Source: Cyanoderma ruficeps
Taxonomy: Eukaryota > Chordata > Aves > Passeriformes > Timaliidae
DNA: 64,000 nucleotides
Reading direction: 5' to 3'
NCBI GenBank assembly: GCA_008694505.1
Contig: VZDJ01000049.1
Coordinates: 3,997,932 to 4,061,931, forward strand
Made by a program: the position numbers and the translations under genes. The notes beneath the pieces are model-generated. The model had not been told where the DNA came from. It worked only from the letters and a program-made list of their open reading frames with translations, and did not search any database. The stretch's first letter is position 1, and each line of letters opens with the position of its first letter. Below, piece after piece: positions 12,680 through 25,600 of this stretch.

Positions 12680-15090
12680 GACCCAACTTCAGCTCTAAAC
12701 ATTTTCTTCTCAACGAATACACCTTTGTACCAAGTCCTTTTGAGATTGTCTTATAAAAATGCTCTATATCAATATAATTTGATGATAACTTTCTTATTCC
12801 TTTCCTCGCTGCCTTAAAAACATCTCCTGGATAGACACAGCAGTCCCATCAGGAAGATATCCTGCTGCCCAAAGATTTCTTTTCCACTCAGAGCACATGT
12901 TCCCACTCCCAGAGACTCCAGCCTGCTGAGCTGACATGGGGTGAGCACACACAGAAAATAACAACCACCAGACAGGTCCATGCTTTTTACACTCCTGTGC
13001 CTGTTCCCAGGACATTTTGGCCAGGCTTGTTCACCAATCCACGATTTCTCCTGTTGCCCATTTGCACAGAGCAGGGGATTTTTCCCTTTCTCTCTTTGCT
13101 TTCAGAGCCCATTTCAATGCCAAGTCTACCTGCGTGGCAAACAAAAGCCACGTGTGAGGGAAGAGCTGCCTCTGCCAGCTGAGATCTCGGTCCCACAGCA
13201 GCGATCCCATTGAATCCTCAGTGAAAGAAGCCAGGAAATGTGGATGGAAAAATGTTATCAGTGTGGTAACTTTACTCCTGAGGCAGCTTCCCCAGCCTTT
13301 CACAAGAGAATCCCACCCAACAGCTCTTCTGTCCTTTGGATTCATGATCACAAGGAGAAGACATAATGGCAAGCAGGGAATTGGGCTCTCCCAAAGAGGA
13401 ACTCCTTGAAGGGCTGTGATAAATGAGAAAGACACAGCAAGAGAAGGTAGACTTAGGAGTCCTGTTGCTCTTGCAAACTCTGTGGTAAATCACTGGAGCA
13501 TTTCAGACTGCATTTTTAATTTCCCTCCCCCGAAATCTCTGTGCAGGGGTTCTTCAATAGACTGAAGTCCTACACGACAGATGAAGCTTGTGGCTTTGAG
13601 ACTGCTTTAGCTCCCTGTAGTGTTATAGTGATACTACCCTGGGACTATTTCCAAGGAAACAATTATAAATCTTCTTGGAATTCTACAGTCCTTGAGGTGA
13701 CATAGATTTTGAAGTCAAAAAGAAACACAGTGATCACCCAGGTCCAAACTACTACTTAGCAAATGCCAAATATTTTCCGTCAGTAATTCTTCCTTTGAGT
13801 TCAATGACTTTAGCTCTGTGCACCAAGGACAAGAGGATGCTCTCTCTCATTGAAATAGCCTACTTAGGGACTTTGCTTCAGGAAAGGATGCAAAAGTATC
13901 AGGTCAGAATTCTCATGTGATGGAAACCCTAAATATGGAGCAGAGCACGCATCACAAGGTACTGAAACTCTCAACAACTGCTAAAATATTAACACCATTC
14001 CACTCCCTGGAAATGAGATTTACCTACCTCAGCCCAGAGAGGCTTTCCTTGGTGTGGGCCTTCAGGAGGTGGCCCACAAAAGCTCAAAAGGGTGATGTGT
14101 GATGCCTGAATCATACTGTGTATTTTAACAAGAATAATCTTAATTTTAATCTATACCACATTTAGTCATATCAACAGAGGAAGTAATAATGGGAAGAGCC
14201 CTTAATGTATATTTATTGTTATTTCTTTTTCACACAGCGTGCATGAAGATATGCAGGCCAAAAACTTTTACCCTCTCTGCAGATCAGAAAATAGAAATCG
14301 AGTTCTGGTAGCAGAAACAGTTTTGGAGAGAGCCAGAGAGACACAAATGGGATAATTTCTGCTGAAACACAGAGCTGACCAGTTAGTTTTCAACACAGGA
14401 GCTTTCTATTAGAAAAGGCAGTTTTACCAAGAATAAAACACTTCAAGGGCATCTATTTCTGTTTAAACCTGATTTCAGTGATGCCAAAAGAATTAATGTT
14501 CTGATCTGCATAATACTGAGTTACATAATGCCAAAGAATTTAATATTTAATACCAAAACACAATGGTTCAGTAATGAGAAAATATGGCATTTAGACAGTT
14601 CCAGTGGGTTGGTTGTTTGTTTTGGCACTTGAGGTCCATAGTAATTTTTTTCTGGGGAAATATTCAAATGTTTCCTTGAAGTGTTTCCCTTTCCTTCAGA
14701 ATATCAATTCCACTTCCCAGCCAGTGTTAATCCACTGCACTTAATTGAAATTTTGTTTCACTCCATCTCAGAAGTCCCAGCCCAGATGCTCTGGACTTGT
14801 CTTTTTCCTAAGGGTGTCATCCGTAATTACAGCCCAGGGAGGGAACATGCATTACACCTCTGTTAATTCAGCAAGCAGAGGAAGATTCCTCAGCTTGCAG
14901 CATCCTGGCCAGCAGAACAGACCTTGGTTAAAAGCCACAGGGAGACTTTCTACACGTGCACATTTGGGTTTGTTACACGGTTCTTGGGCATGTTTACTTC
15001 TGGTTTTCAAAAGCAGACACACCATTTCTCTAAAGACACTGGGATTTTTTTTTTTATAATCAGATGTAAATGAGTAACGCTAATAAACCT
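12680..15090. other. Gene-free sequence
   Basis: A minus-strand frame of 134 codons (13031-13435) and plus-strand frames overlapping it at 12980-13213 arise in a locally G+C-richer patch. None is recognisable and they contradict one another. A poly-T run of 11 lies near 15045-15055, just upstream of the CR1 copy. Confidence 0.55.
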
Positions 15091-15360
15091 TCATAGAATC
15101 ACAGAGTTGTTTGGGTTGCAAGGACCTTAAAGATCTTCCTGCCATGGGCAGGGACACTTTCCACTATCCCAGGCTGCTCCAAGCCCTGTCCAACCTGGCA
15201 TTGGACATTTCCAGGGGTCCAGAGGCAGCCACAGCTTCTCTGGGCGCCAGGGCCTCCCCACCCTCACAGGAGACAATTTCCTCCTCAATTCTAATCTACA
15301 TCTCTCTCCTTCATCTTAATGCTCCTCCCCCTTGTCCTATCATCACCTACCCTTGTGTTA
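15091..15360 (-). mobile_element. CR1 LINE 3'-end fragment
   Basis: The plus strand begins TCATAGAATCACAGAGTTG and TTTGGGTTGCAAGGACC, then carries CCATGGGCAGGGACACTTTC, CTCCAAGCCCTGTCCAACC and CCCTTGTCCTATCATCACC in the order of the complement of the avian CR1 3' end. CR1 is the dominant non-LTR retrotransposon of birds. Copies are usually 5'-truncated and end in short ATTCTATGA-type repeats instead of poly-A. Here only the tail end of the element remains and no reverse-transcriptase domain is included, so it cannot move. The left edge is the element's 3' terminus; the right edge is the truncation point, placed where similarity fades. Confidence 0.92.
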
Positions 15361-15854
15361 ATGCATTTCTACAGCTAGAGCTTATTCCCCAAAAGTTTAA
15401 AGGCTTTCACCACTGACTGCATTGGTTTTGACTTAATGTCAATACAAGGTTTAAAAAGGTGCAGAAAAGCCTGGTTTTCATGGGCAACGTTTGCATGCAG
15501 GCAGTGCATTCCTACAGGGCTGGATCTGCCCCAGGAGAAAGCTGTTCTGCTGATACAGCTGGGCTGGCACCACTTTTGTTGTAGGAAAAAGCATGAAATA
15601 CAAGCAGAATTAGGCCAAGAGTGGCCACTTGTGACCAAGCCCACTGGACGGGGCTGAGGTGGGAGCCCAGACAGTGGCCCTGGGGAAGGGAATGTAAGGC
15701 CACAGTAGGAAATGTCAGGCCGGGCTGCCTGCTCTGCAATCAAGAGAAAAGCAGCACGGTGCAGGCACACAGAGCTCGCAGAGAGCTGCTCCATCCCTCT
15801 GCCACTGCACTCTGGAAATTGCAGGCTCACCTCCTCCTCACCAGAGCTCACCCG

Positions 15855-15936
15855 ACAGAAATACCCAGCTCTAAGAAAATACCAGAATAACAGCTCTGAC
15901 AGAAATACCAGAATAACAGCACTGACAGAAATACCC
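15855..15936. repeat. 26-bp tandem repeat, about 2.5-3 copies
   Basis: The 26-bp unit starting CAGAATAACAGCTCTGACAG occurs at 15883-15908 and again at 15909-15934 with one substitution. A partial related copy (ACAGAAATACCCAGCTCTAAGAAAATAC) precedes it from 15855. The minus-strand translation across the repeat gives a hydrophobic stretch, because the repeat is A-rich on the plus strand. It is a minisatellite-like local duplication. Confidence 0.85.
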
Positions 15937-16064
15937 AGGACGTCAGAAGTGATGCATGGGAGCATCTTCTGCCACACCACCCCAGTAATCTGATACAAAC
16001 CACGGCACCTGGGTGCCACACAGGAAAACCAGCGTGGTTTCCCTCCACCCTTAATTGCCATGCA

Positions 16065-18080
16065 GCATCTAATGCACCTCGCTCTGATATTCCTGGCAGG
16101 AGACAACAATATTAGCTATGAAATCTTTAGGCTTCTGCCAAATTCACAAATACTGGCAGCGAAACCTAAGGAAGGGGCAGATAGGGCTGGGAAAATGAGG
16201 AGTAATTTAATGCAAATGTTCTGTATGGCTCCCCAGGCTCCATGATTAGGGATGTCAAAAAAAATTTAGAGTGCTCCTTCTTTAATATTATGGAGAACTG
16301 ATTATTACTCACTGTATACAAGGTTTTCTAAAATGATTGTATTTTTCATAAGTAAGTCTCTCATTATTTCCCTCACTAAAATGTATTTTCCTTTGTGCTC
16401 AATAATTTCCCCCCCAAAGAGAAAGCTAATTCTTGACTTGTGATTTTAACCATGATTTCCTTTTACTTAACTTATTTTACTCCCTGGTGCGGTAGATAAT
16501 GGTATATGTTGAAAAAAATAGCAAGAGGGTAAAAAAAAGAGAAGAAAAGATAAATACTTTTGCTAAGGCAGGTAGGCATAACTAACTTACATTGAGGGCT
16601 GGATTGTTTCAAACCCATACCATCTAATTTTCTGAGGAAAAAAAAATGTTAAAAAATCCAATTCAGAGATTGCTTTTGAAGGTGAAAGTCCTCCTGTGTA
16701 CAAGGTGAGTGGAAGTTATATTTATGCTTTTGTCCACAGTTTCAGATGATGAAGATCACGTTTGCACAGGTCACTTGGATTCCTGGAGCTGAATGCACCT
16801 TACAGTCACTTTCACATAACAGAAATAGTCCTGATTAATTACTGAAAATTTCTGGATTAACAGCAGTGCTCTCATACACAGCTGAATAGTTCGTTAGAGA
16901 ATTTAACCTCATTGCAATATGTCTAAAGAAGAATAGAATATATTGAGAAAGAACTGTACCAAGATAAGAAGAGTCTGCAGTCACCTGTGAAAACCAAACA
17001 GACTTTTACTTACACTATTTATTTTTTTTCCTTCAAGTGGGACTGAAGGAAAGATTTGTTTCTTGAATCAACATAGAAAAAACTGCCAGTGAATATTCAT
17101 CCTGCCTGATTTATAAGCATCCTATTCCCAATGGGCAAAGACTTAAGTGGTGGCATCCAAGAGCTAATTCTCCACAGAAATAATAATCTGCTATCTTCAA
17201 AAATGAATGTTTTCATGGGAATACAGCCTCAACTTCCTCAAGGTCTTTGGTTTGGCATAACTTTGATATTCAAGCTGTGTTCCTGATGCAGAGATCAGTC
17301 TCACACAGTGGTTAAGGGATTCCACTGTTCAGATAAACCCTCATGGCAAAGCCCTGCAGAGATGCAGAATGAAACCGTGTGGATCCTTCCTGCAAAGCAC
17401 CACTGCTTGGAATCTCAGCATTGAGCTACCACCAGCATCTATTCCACATCCCATCGTCCAGCAGTTGTCCAAAAGTTAGCTTCCCAAAATATGATCCCCC
17501 CCAAGGTTAGTATTCTGATCCATGGAAAGCAAAATGTTTCTTTAATTTGACTATTCAGACCTATCTTAAGACTGTATATAAGCAAAAAATGCTTAGTCTT
17601 CTTCACTGACTATCAAAATAGCCAGGAAAATGAGGTCGGATAGAGCCAAAGATTGAAATAAGATGGGATTTATGTAATGAGTCAGCCAAACAAGGGGCAT
17701 TTATGAGAATCTGGCTCTCTCTCTCTACATATATGAATATACTTAGTCTGATCCAACTGCTCCTGTAATTGATAAAAACCACCTTCTCTTATTCAGGAAA
17801 TCCAATTCCTTAGTTCTTACTACAGCCACAAAACTATCTTCAGCTACTTTTAAGAGGTATATATTTTTATCCTTCCTTATTTACTGAAAACAGTCATAAT
17901 GAAACTCAAGCATTTGCTAAAGTGCTTTATTTCCAACAAACAACAGAGTCAAGATAAAGCCACTGCTGGAAAGTTGATGGAAAGGGTTCATCAACAACTA
18001 AAGTGTAAGTCCATGGAGATGCAACTTTCTTTTGGTTGAGTAAGGGAATTCAAATTGTCCACATTCCTCAGAATCAATCT
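16065..18080. other. Gene-free A+T-rich sequence
   Basis: No gene is supported. A perfect octamer lies at 16210-16217. A purine-rich tract occupies about 16510-16555 and a short (CT)n run lies near 17714-17726. No interspersed repeat was recognised. Confidence 0.6.
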
Positions 18081-18084
18081 GAAT

Positions 18085-18115
18085 TCTTTAAGAGATGCAG
18101 GGCATCTCTTAAAGA
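18085..18115. repeat. Perfect 14-bp inverted repeat with a 3-nt centre
   Basis: TCTTTAAGAGATGC (18085-18098), AGG (18099-18101), GCATCTCTTAAAGA (18102-18115): the two arms are exact reverse complements. The 3-nt loop is too tight for a canonical miRNA precursor, and the arm is short. It may be a palindromic protein-binding site or a chance hairpin. Confidence 0.9.
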
Positions 18116-21100
18116 GAAGTCTACAATCAAATGTTCTCTAATAAGACTAAAACTTTTTAAAGTCAATCCACAGGCAATGGGAGGTTTGTTTATCACCCAG
18201 TCTAAAACTGAATGTGAAATTAAGGAGATGGTATTCACCACACAGAGACAGTATCTCTTATAGGAATTCAAAGTGCAATTAATTAAACTCTTACTCGGAG
18301 TGATTTATCCTACCCCTGTCTCCACTGGTGTTCCAAATGCCTGCTGTGAGCATCAGGTGCATTATTCTGTTTTACAGATTAGTCTGATTCAAGAGTTGTG
18401 GGTTAAACACTGAATTCAAGATTTACCAGAGTTCTCCAAAATTTCATCATGGCTAATATTTCCAGCCAAAAATATCAGTATCTACAATTACACCCAAACT
18501 CAATACACTTACAACACACCCCCAAAATGTACAGAAGCCAAGGATAAACACAATCACCCAGCTACAGAAAGAAGTTCCTTAGGTCACATGAAACCACACA
18601 AATTTGAATGCCCAGACAGTAACACAAGTTCCAGCCTAACACACACAAGTGCAGTTTCCCAGCTGGAAAGGCTCTACAGAAGTTGCTGATGTTATGGCTT
18701 CAAACCATCCCTTAAATCTGTCTCTATATCTCTCTTCCGTGCCCACAATAAGCTGCAGTTTCTTACATTTGGATGCTCATTGGGTCAATAAAAGGAGAAA
18801 AATAAGAAAGGGCGAGATGACATTTTGACAAACATCTGGCAGCTAAAGGTACTAAGCTGCAATGCAGAAGATAACATTGAAAAGATTGAAAGCAGATAAA
18901 AATAAATGAAAACAACATAAAAAAATATAAGAGCCAACCTTTTTCTATGACATCTGCTTTGGAGCAGGGAAGGATAAAAAGAAAAGATTAAAAATATCTA
19001 CCCAATAGACCCAGAACACCCCCACTTCATTCTGCTGGCTTTATAAACATGCATCGTTCTGACTCATGAAGCAGAAGAAACACAAAACTTTCCTGCTTAG
19101 TGGTAAAGATGTTTAGAAAGTTGTTTTACATTTCATTTTTGCTTCATCAACTTCCCACCCCTCAGGGGATTCAGTCTGAATTGCATGAGTATGGAAAATG
19201 AGTTAGCCACACTGCAAAGTCAAGGCTGCATATAAATACACGCTCTTCCAGCCGTTTTTGACTGGTGTCTGGATTATCTCATTCAAGAGAAGGATATTCA
19301 GGTAACAGAGCACAAACATCTCTAAGATTAACAACCTCCTGCAAAACTGTCAGCATGTCTAAACAGGTCTACTCTCCCATAGATCAAAACCTCGGGTTTG
19401 GTCAGTTTTTATGTCTGAACCATATAAAGTAATAATGTTGTTGTGCGTCTTTCCTTCCAGGCATTTGGAAAGGAAGAACAGATCTTTACAGGAACTGATC
19501 AAAAGGGAACATCAGCTTCTGAACCAACCCAAGCAGTCAAAACACGTGGTCTTTGCTCACTGCCAAAAGCATAACATCCAGATTTGTGTCCATTTGGAAC
19601 CCATCATAATGCAATCATTAATCAGTCTGATTTAGAATAATGCTCGCAACAACTGATTACTGCTGCACGTAACCATTTATCCTTTAAATCTGAAAACATT
19701 TCCCCTGCCTCTGAAACAATACAACTAACTCTCCCAGCGTGCCAGGGCTGGGCAGAAATGCCAGTGACTCATGTCAAAAGGATGGAGCCTTGCTTAAAAT
19801 AAATAGCACATACTTTCAGTCAACCCAAAGGCTAAAAGCCACCGTTCTTTTGGAGACACCCGTGGTAGATCTCTGTACCCAGTGACACTGTGACCTGTGA
19901 CTTTAAACATCCCTGCTCCCAGGCCACGAGCTGGCAGGATGCAGTTTTACTGCTCTGATTATCAGATCAAGTTTCTGTCTGTGGAAGTTGGATACAAGAC
20001 AATTTCATGCCACACAATAGCAGGAACTCTGGAAATTGCTGTCACACGTATTACAGAGTTAGAATTGCTCTTGCTGAGTGTCACTTGAAATAGGAACTGA
20101 TCAGACTTTATAATGGGTTGGTTCCAGACAGATTTTTTGTTTATCATTCACAATGTATACAAATGAACTGTTGTTGTTGGAGTTCAGACATCACTGGGAT
20201 ATTTCAAGCTGGAGATGTCCCGTTTAACATGGGAACAGGTATCCCTGGTGAATCCAGAGGGAACGCTGGAACTGGGTGGAGAAGGGGAAGCAAGCAGCTT
20301 GATGGGGAGCATGAACATTATTTTGCTGGTGAAGGTGCCTTCTCCAAATGAAAGTAGATTCCAGCCACAGGGAGCTTGCAGCAGAGCTTTGTCTTTCGGC
20401 AAAGAGAAGAGTTTTAGTTTGGTGGGAGTGAAAGTTTTTTGGGTTGTTAGAAGGAAAAAGTATAGAGTATCACATAGCGTTTCCTTTCAGAGAAATCCTC
20501 AGAGAGCCTTTTAATGTATAAAGGGTAGATCCAAATTCCAAAATACCTGTATCCCTAAAACAGCAACAAAATCAGTGGAGATCCTTCTCTTTTGGTTTCT
20601 GCAAAGGACCCCAGGAGAAAACTCCCAACGCAGCTGCCTCTGAGCAATTGCCTTGGAAAACCCTCTGGGGAGGTGTTCTCATTGCTCAGCATCACATTTA
20701 GCACGATGGGGTCTCAGGGAAATATTAAGATACAACCAGAGTGTAATTAAATAATTATTTTAAAGGCTCAAGGATCATCACTCCTCTTTCTCAGGAAAAG
20801 AACACCTTCTATCAAAATAAACCCCAATACAAAAAAGAAAGAGAAAGACAGTAAAAAGAACAGAGCTAATGAGAAAACAAATTAAAATGGAAATTGGAAA
20901 AAAATTTATCTCGAAGTTTAGAGACATTTTGGAAACTGGTATTCTTCTGTGTTAGGAAAAGTAATAAAAAAGCCTTTCCTTCGACTCTGCATTAACACTA
21001 ATTTACTGGTAAGGAAATTTAATCATTTTCTATAAGGAAAAAAAGTAAACTGCTAATCAACAGAGCAATGCGTGTAAGTGTTGTCTTGATGAAAAATCAC

Positions 21101-22189
21101 ACATTAGTAGCTGTACTGCAGAAGTGATGAAAGGAATCAAAGTGATATAGCCATACAAAAATACAGGAGGATCCTGATATTTAGTACAGAATGTACACAT
21201 TTTGCATTTCAATAATTAATTATCAGTAGTAAAAGATGAGAATCAGCTATGCAAGAGTTTGATTACGTTCTTAATCAAATTAGGAGATATTAAAGAATGT
21301 TACTGGAATACCTTTGAAGCAATATAAGGAACAAGAAATAGCATGAGAACTTTGGTATTACTCTGGCTAATTAAAGACCAAAAAAATAATACCTGTAGTT
21401 AGTTAAGAAAGAGCCTTTATTCAAGGCCATTCTAACACCAAGCAGAATTACAGCTTGGACTTCTCTTTATACAGGTCCTTATAAAAAGTTCAGCTCTGCT
21501 CCCAAACTCTTCCTGAGCAATGAAAATGTGGATGCAAAGGGGGTAAGGGCAGGATAATGCCAGAATCCCAGCCAGGAGCTGTTCCCTCTCAACATCCTCT
21601 GCAAGCCTCTAAAAGCTCAGAAGGCTTAAGTGGTTTTGTATTAAGAAAACAAAAAAATTAAACAAAAAGGGGTCATTTGAAGCTCCAAAAAGCTCCACAC
21701 AGAACCAGGATGAGGCTGTATCACACCTGCACCTTCCCCGTGGATCCACGCTGGTCATTAACTCCACCAGCATTCCAACACCTGTGGCAGCAGATTTTGC
21801 CTAAACTATTCTCAGAGCTGGTGCAGTCAAAAGAGCATTTCAAATCATTCTTTCTTACCACATTTCCTTGCTCAATGACACAGGTAAAAAGAACCCATCT
21901 GTCTGTGTGGTTTTTGTGTAAACTCATTTGCATGCTATTGATAAAATTAATACTGTTTAGACATTTACACCGAAGTATTTCTCATTCTTCCGGCTCAAAA
22001 TACTCCAATCTGTAGACTGGAAGGCAATTTCAAACCTAAGTGAACTTGAGGGCACTTCAGAAGCCAACTAAATTGGGGAGGGGGAGAAAAAACAAACCAA
22101 ACAAACGTGTTCTAATATGAACTGACAGGCTCAGAACAAGATTGTATCAAAAGCCAGTTACATTTTTGTCTGAATACAAGAATCGTTCA
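18116..22189. other. Gene-free sequence
   Basis: Short frames only. A splice-acceptor-like pyrimidine run ending CCAG at 19457-19460 is followed by a lysine- and glutamine-rich open stretch, but no good donor follows (see findings). Purine-rich sequence lies at about 20825-20900. A perfect octamer lies at 21926-21933. A weak MIR-like hint at 18355-18420 was not accepted. Confidence 0.5.
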
Positions 22190-22450
22190 GGGCAACACGA
22201 TAACACTAATGAAAAAAGATATTTTACAAAAACCTGTTTCATTCTAATCATGTTTCTAATTTTGGTAACAGCGCGCATTAAGAGGCAATTAAAGCAGCTC
22301 TAATGTTGTGGGGATTTTTGTTTTGTCTTTGCAATGACACAATTTGCTTCAGAAGCAAATCCAATAAGCCATCTGAAATTATCTTTGAAATTGTGTTCGT
22401 GACAGTTACTTAAAGCTACAGAAACATAATGGCTTCACCGACATCATTTC
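22190..22450. promoter_or_regulatory. Candidate noncoding regulatory element
   Basis: This repeat-free, A+T-rich stretch holds a CGCGC CpG cluster near 22271-22276, which is unusual in this CpG-poor window. It also holds several TAAT cores (for example 22206-22209 and 22237-22240) and a perfect 19-bp palindrome at 22342-22360. This texture resembles vertebrate conserved noncoding enhancers. Conservation is not visible from one sequence, so the call is an inference. Confidence 0.3.
22342..22360. repeat. 19-bp odd palindrome
   Basis: ATTTGCTTC, A, GAAGCAAAT: the 9-bp arms are exact reverse complements around a single central base. Perfect near-gapless palindromes of this size are infrequent in random sequence and can be dimeric factor sites. 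No specific factor is claimed. Confidence 0.9.
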
Positions 22451-22618
22451 TTCTCTGAAGTGTGAAGGGAACCTTGATTTTCTGCAGGGGCACAGGGTGG
22501 CTGATGTTATCTTCTGATTCATTCAGTGTAGGACTCTCCCCTGGGCTTGTTGGATGTGCTGCTTCAGACACTAAAAAGCGACTCCCCACAAACCTCTAGA
22601 ATCCCTTTTTTCATTACA

Positions 22619-22698
22619 ACTATGCTACAAAGGTGGGGCCGACCCATATTTAGCTACAATTATAATTTTCATTAGAATTTAGCTACAAATGTGAAGCC
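22619..22698. repeat. Short diverged repeat with a 29-bp period
   Basis: ATTTAGCTACAA occurs exactly at 22648-22659 and 22677-22688, spaced 29 bp apart. A degenerate third copy, TATGCTACAAAGGTGGGGCC, from 22621 aligns with the last copy (TTTAGCTACAAATGTGAAGCC). This looks like an old triplication. Confidence 0.65.
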
Positions 22699-22699
22699 A

Positions 22700-25600
22700 A
22701 AACGATGCCAGGGCCATATATGCCTACACCACACACCAAATATTTTCTTGCAGTTAAACCTCTCAGGGATTTGCACCCAGACAAGTCACAGAAGTTTCAG
22801 CCTCTGCTTGGATCTGGAGGCACAGCAGAGCAAGGACAAGTTCCCAGCTCTGCAGGAACCCTAAAGTTTCATGTGGAATGGTGACAAATGATGTGCACGA
22901 GGCAATGTCACTGTAATGAGTCAGTGATGTCTTGCCAGAGAGGTGAGAATTTGCCAAACAATTGTGCTATAAATGTTTGTTTTTTTTTAAAAAAATGACT
23001 GTTCTACTGAGAGAATTGATCAGGTCAGAGACATGGCCAAAAAAAGTTCCAGCTTAACAAATAAAGTCGTGGCGCTTTTTAGACCATGTTTAAATTGCTG
23101 TAGAGTGAAGAACCTACTAAAGAAGAAAGATCAGTTTGCTGGTGGCAGAGGAGACTGCTGTAAGCTGGAAGAGCAGCTGTGTTATGGTGATAAACAGAGA
23201 ACATCTCAGTGCCTGCTTAACCTGACAAATTACCAGAGGAGATGTGTAGTGGCCATAGCAGGGTGAGTCAGCCCGGCTGCTTTATCAGCAGCTCTAGAAC
23301 TCCTCTCCTATCAGCTCCTTCCAGGGCAGAGCTCAGTGAGCTGGTTGAGCAGGATCCAGCCCCCTGCCTTCCCCGTGTTACTGCAGGAGCCTGGAAGGGA
23401 TTAACTGGGCGGGTGAAATGAGCAGGGGCAGGTTCTGCATCCATCAGACACAGCAGAGCTCCTGAAGGAGCTCCCAAATCAGGGCCCAGCACCACTGCAG
23501 GAGAGGCAGGAGGGAGAGCTGCAGAGCCCCAGCCCCAAACTGCTGAGCTGCAGTCAAAGCATCATTTAGAGTCTATTAAAGGACCTTTTATAATCACATT
23601 TACCACCAATATACTTCTTTAGCCTTCATAGATAGTCCAAATGCTTAAAATTTTCATGCATTAAGGAATCATATTTTAGGCGAAACAAGGTTAAAACTGG
23701 TGCCAAAAAGAATGAGAAGGAACAATTTGCCTTTTATGAAGAGTAGATAACACTTAGAGGCAATCAATCTAATGCTCCTGAGCTACTCCTGCCCGAGGAA
23801 CTGTGGCTGGGACAGAGATTGTCCTTGTGAGCATCAGGCTGATGGGCTCAAAAAAGCCTCGTGATAAATAAACCAATCTCTTCTGATATCGTAGATTTTT
23901 TTCATTTATATTCATTCCACTTTTTTTCCACTACCTGGAATTAGATGTATTTTAAGTTCAACTCTCTGACTTTCTCATGACGATATTTTCCAAAAAGTCA
24001 TTTGTTGTCTCGTCTTTTTTTTTTTTTTCCATACTAAAGAAGCTAGATTTGCCCAAATTACTTTAAAATGTCTGAAAAATAAGTAAAGGAGTCCTTGGGC
24101 AGCTGAGATTCAATGTTTGTAAAAGAAGGTTGTGCAAGCAGCTGGGCTGCTAAAAAAACAGGGAAATTTCAGAGAGGGAAGAGTCGATAGACAACATTTA
24201 GATATTTACATACCATAAGCCAAGATATCCCATCTTCCCATCCCTTGGTCTCCCACATTTATTTAAACATAGATCTACTACTCAAGTCAGTCAGGGCTGT
24301 TTGGATTATAAATGTTTTGGAGCAGAAGCTGTGTTAGACCGTGTCCAGGCACAGAAGAAGAATCAAAACTGACACCTGAGGTAGAGCTGAAGGAGAATCT
24401 CTCTAAACACAAATCAATTGTAGCATCTTTAAAAAGAAATAGATCTTGAGCTGGCTTGATTTCCTTTCCCTGAGTGTTGGGATGACCTATATATAAATGT
24501 GTCCAGGAAAAGGAGCGCTGTATCCTTGAGGGACCTTCTGCCTCTGTCCCAGATCCTGGAGATCACATTTGGCACTCTGGAGCAGCTCAGGAGGACGGGC
24601 ACTGCTGGGCCCCAACTGCAGAGTTCTGTCTTCATTAGCATGTGATCCTCTCCACTCAGTCAGAGGGGACCCTGTTAGTGCACATAGCAATGATCGTTGC
24701 AGCTAATTAATTTCAGCTAAGATGCTCAAGCCGATAATTTCTGAACTTGTGCATCTGTGACTTGGGATGTGCTACCCCCAGGAGAGGTTTATTTATTCTG
24801 AGAAGGCTTGTACCGAAGAGAAAAATTCCATTAGTTCCTTTCCTCCCCTTGCAGTAGCACTGATAAAAGTCTTGGGGCATTAAAGCATTATGGTGTCACC
24901 CATCCCTACACCCACAGCTCAATTTTTATCTCCAGCTTGGTCCCCTGCAATGCAGCTCCTCCCCTCTCCTTCCCCCTCCTATCAACAGCCTGCAGCCCCC
25001 CTGAACCCACAAGGATTTGTTTTCCAGCTCAAGATCAGCCTGCATACACAGGAGAATTTTAGAATTCGTTCATTATTTTGTGTTCTATTTATCCACATGG
25101 AATATTTCAATCAGAAAATTAAGTTTTGATGGAAGATAAAGAAATGGTTGTTATTCACGCAGTTTTATGTGCCACTGTTCAATGTATTTTTCCATTGTTC
25201 CTACGAGGGAACCAGAAATGAGTCATTTATAACGTTAAGGTTTAATATAAATTTCCTATCTACATAACTGAATATTGATGAATTGTGGCCAGTTCATTAC
25301 CAAGAAGCAGCACACTTCCCAATACTACAAGGCTCAACTCAATCATTTTTTTAGTTGGAAAGCAAAGTGAGGAACTGCTTCTACACCAAATACTTTCTGA
25401 CAGTGTCCTTGAGCTCTTAGTTCCACTTGCTGCAAGCTCTGGCCCTACAAGGCTCCCTCTGGCCACACCTTTGTGCCTTGGAGAACCTCCAGCTTTTCCA
25501 GGACTTCTTTACATGCTCCTCTAGAGCATCTCACCTCCCAAAGGCCTTTTCCCATCCTTCTTATATTTTATTGTGAACTTGGAACATTTGGGGATGCATT

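Noticed and set aside
18085..18115. miRNA precursor hairpin
   Set aside because: The arms are 14 bp and the loop is 3 nt; flanking sequence does not extend the pairing to precursor length.
18355..18420. Possible third MIR fragment (GCATTATTCTGTTTTACAG and GGGTTAAAC)
   Set aside because: Only the TTTTACAG landmark fits well; order and spacing of the rest do not follow the MIR core closely enough.
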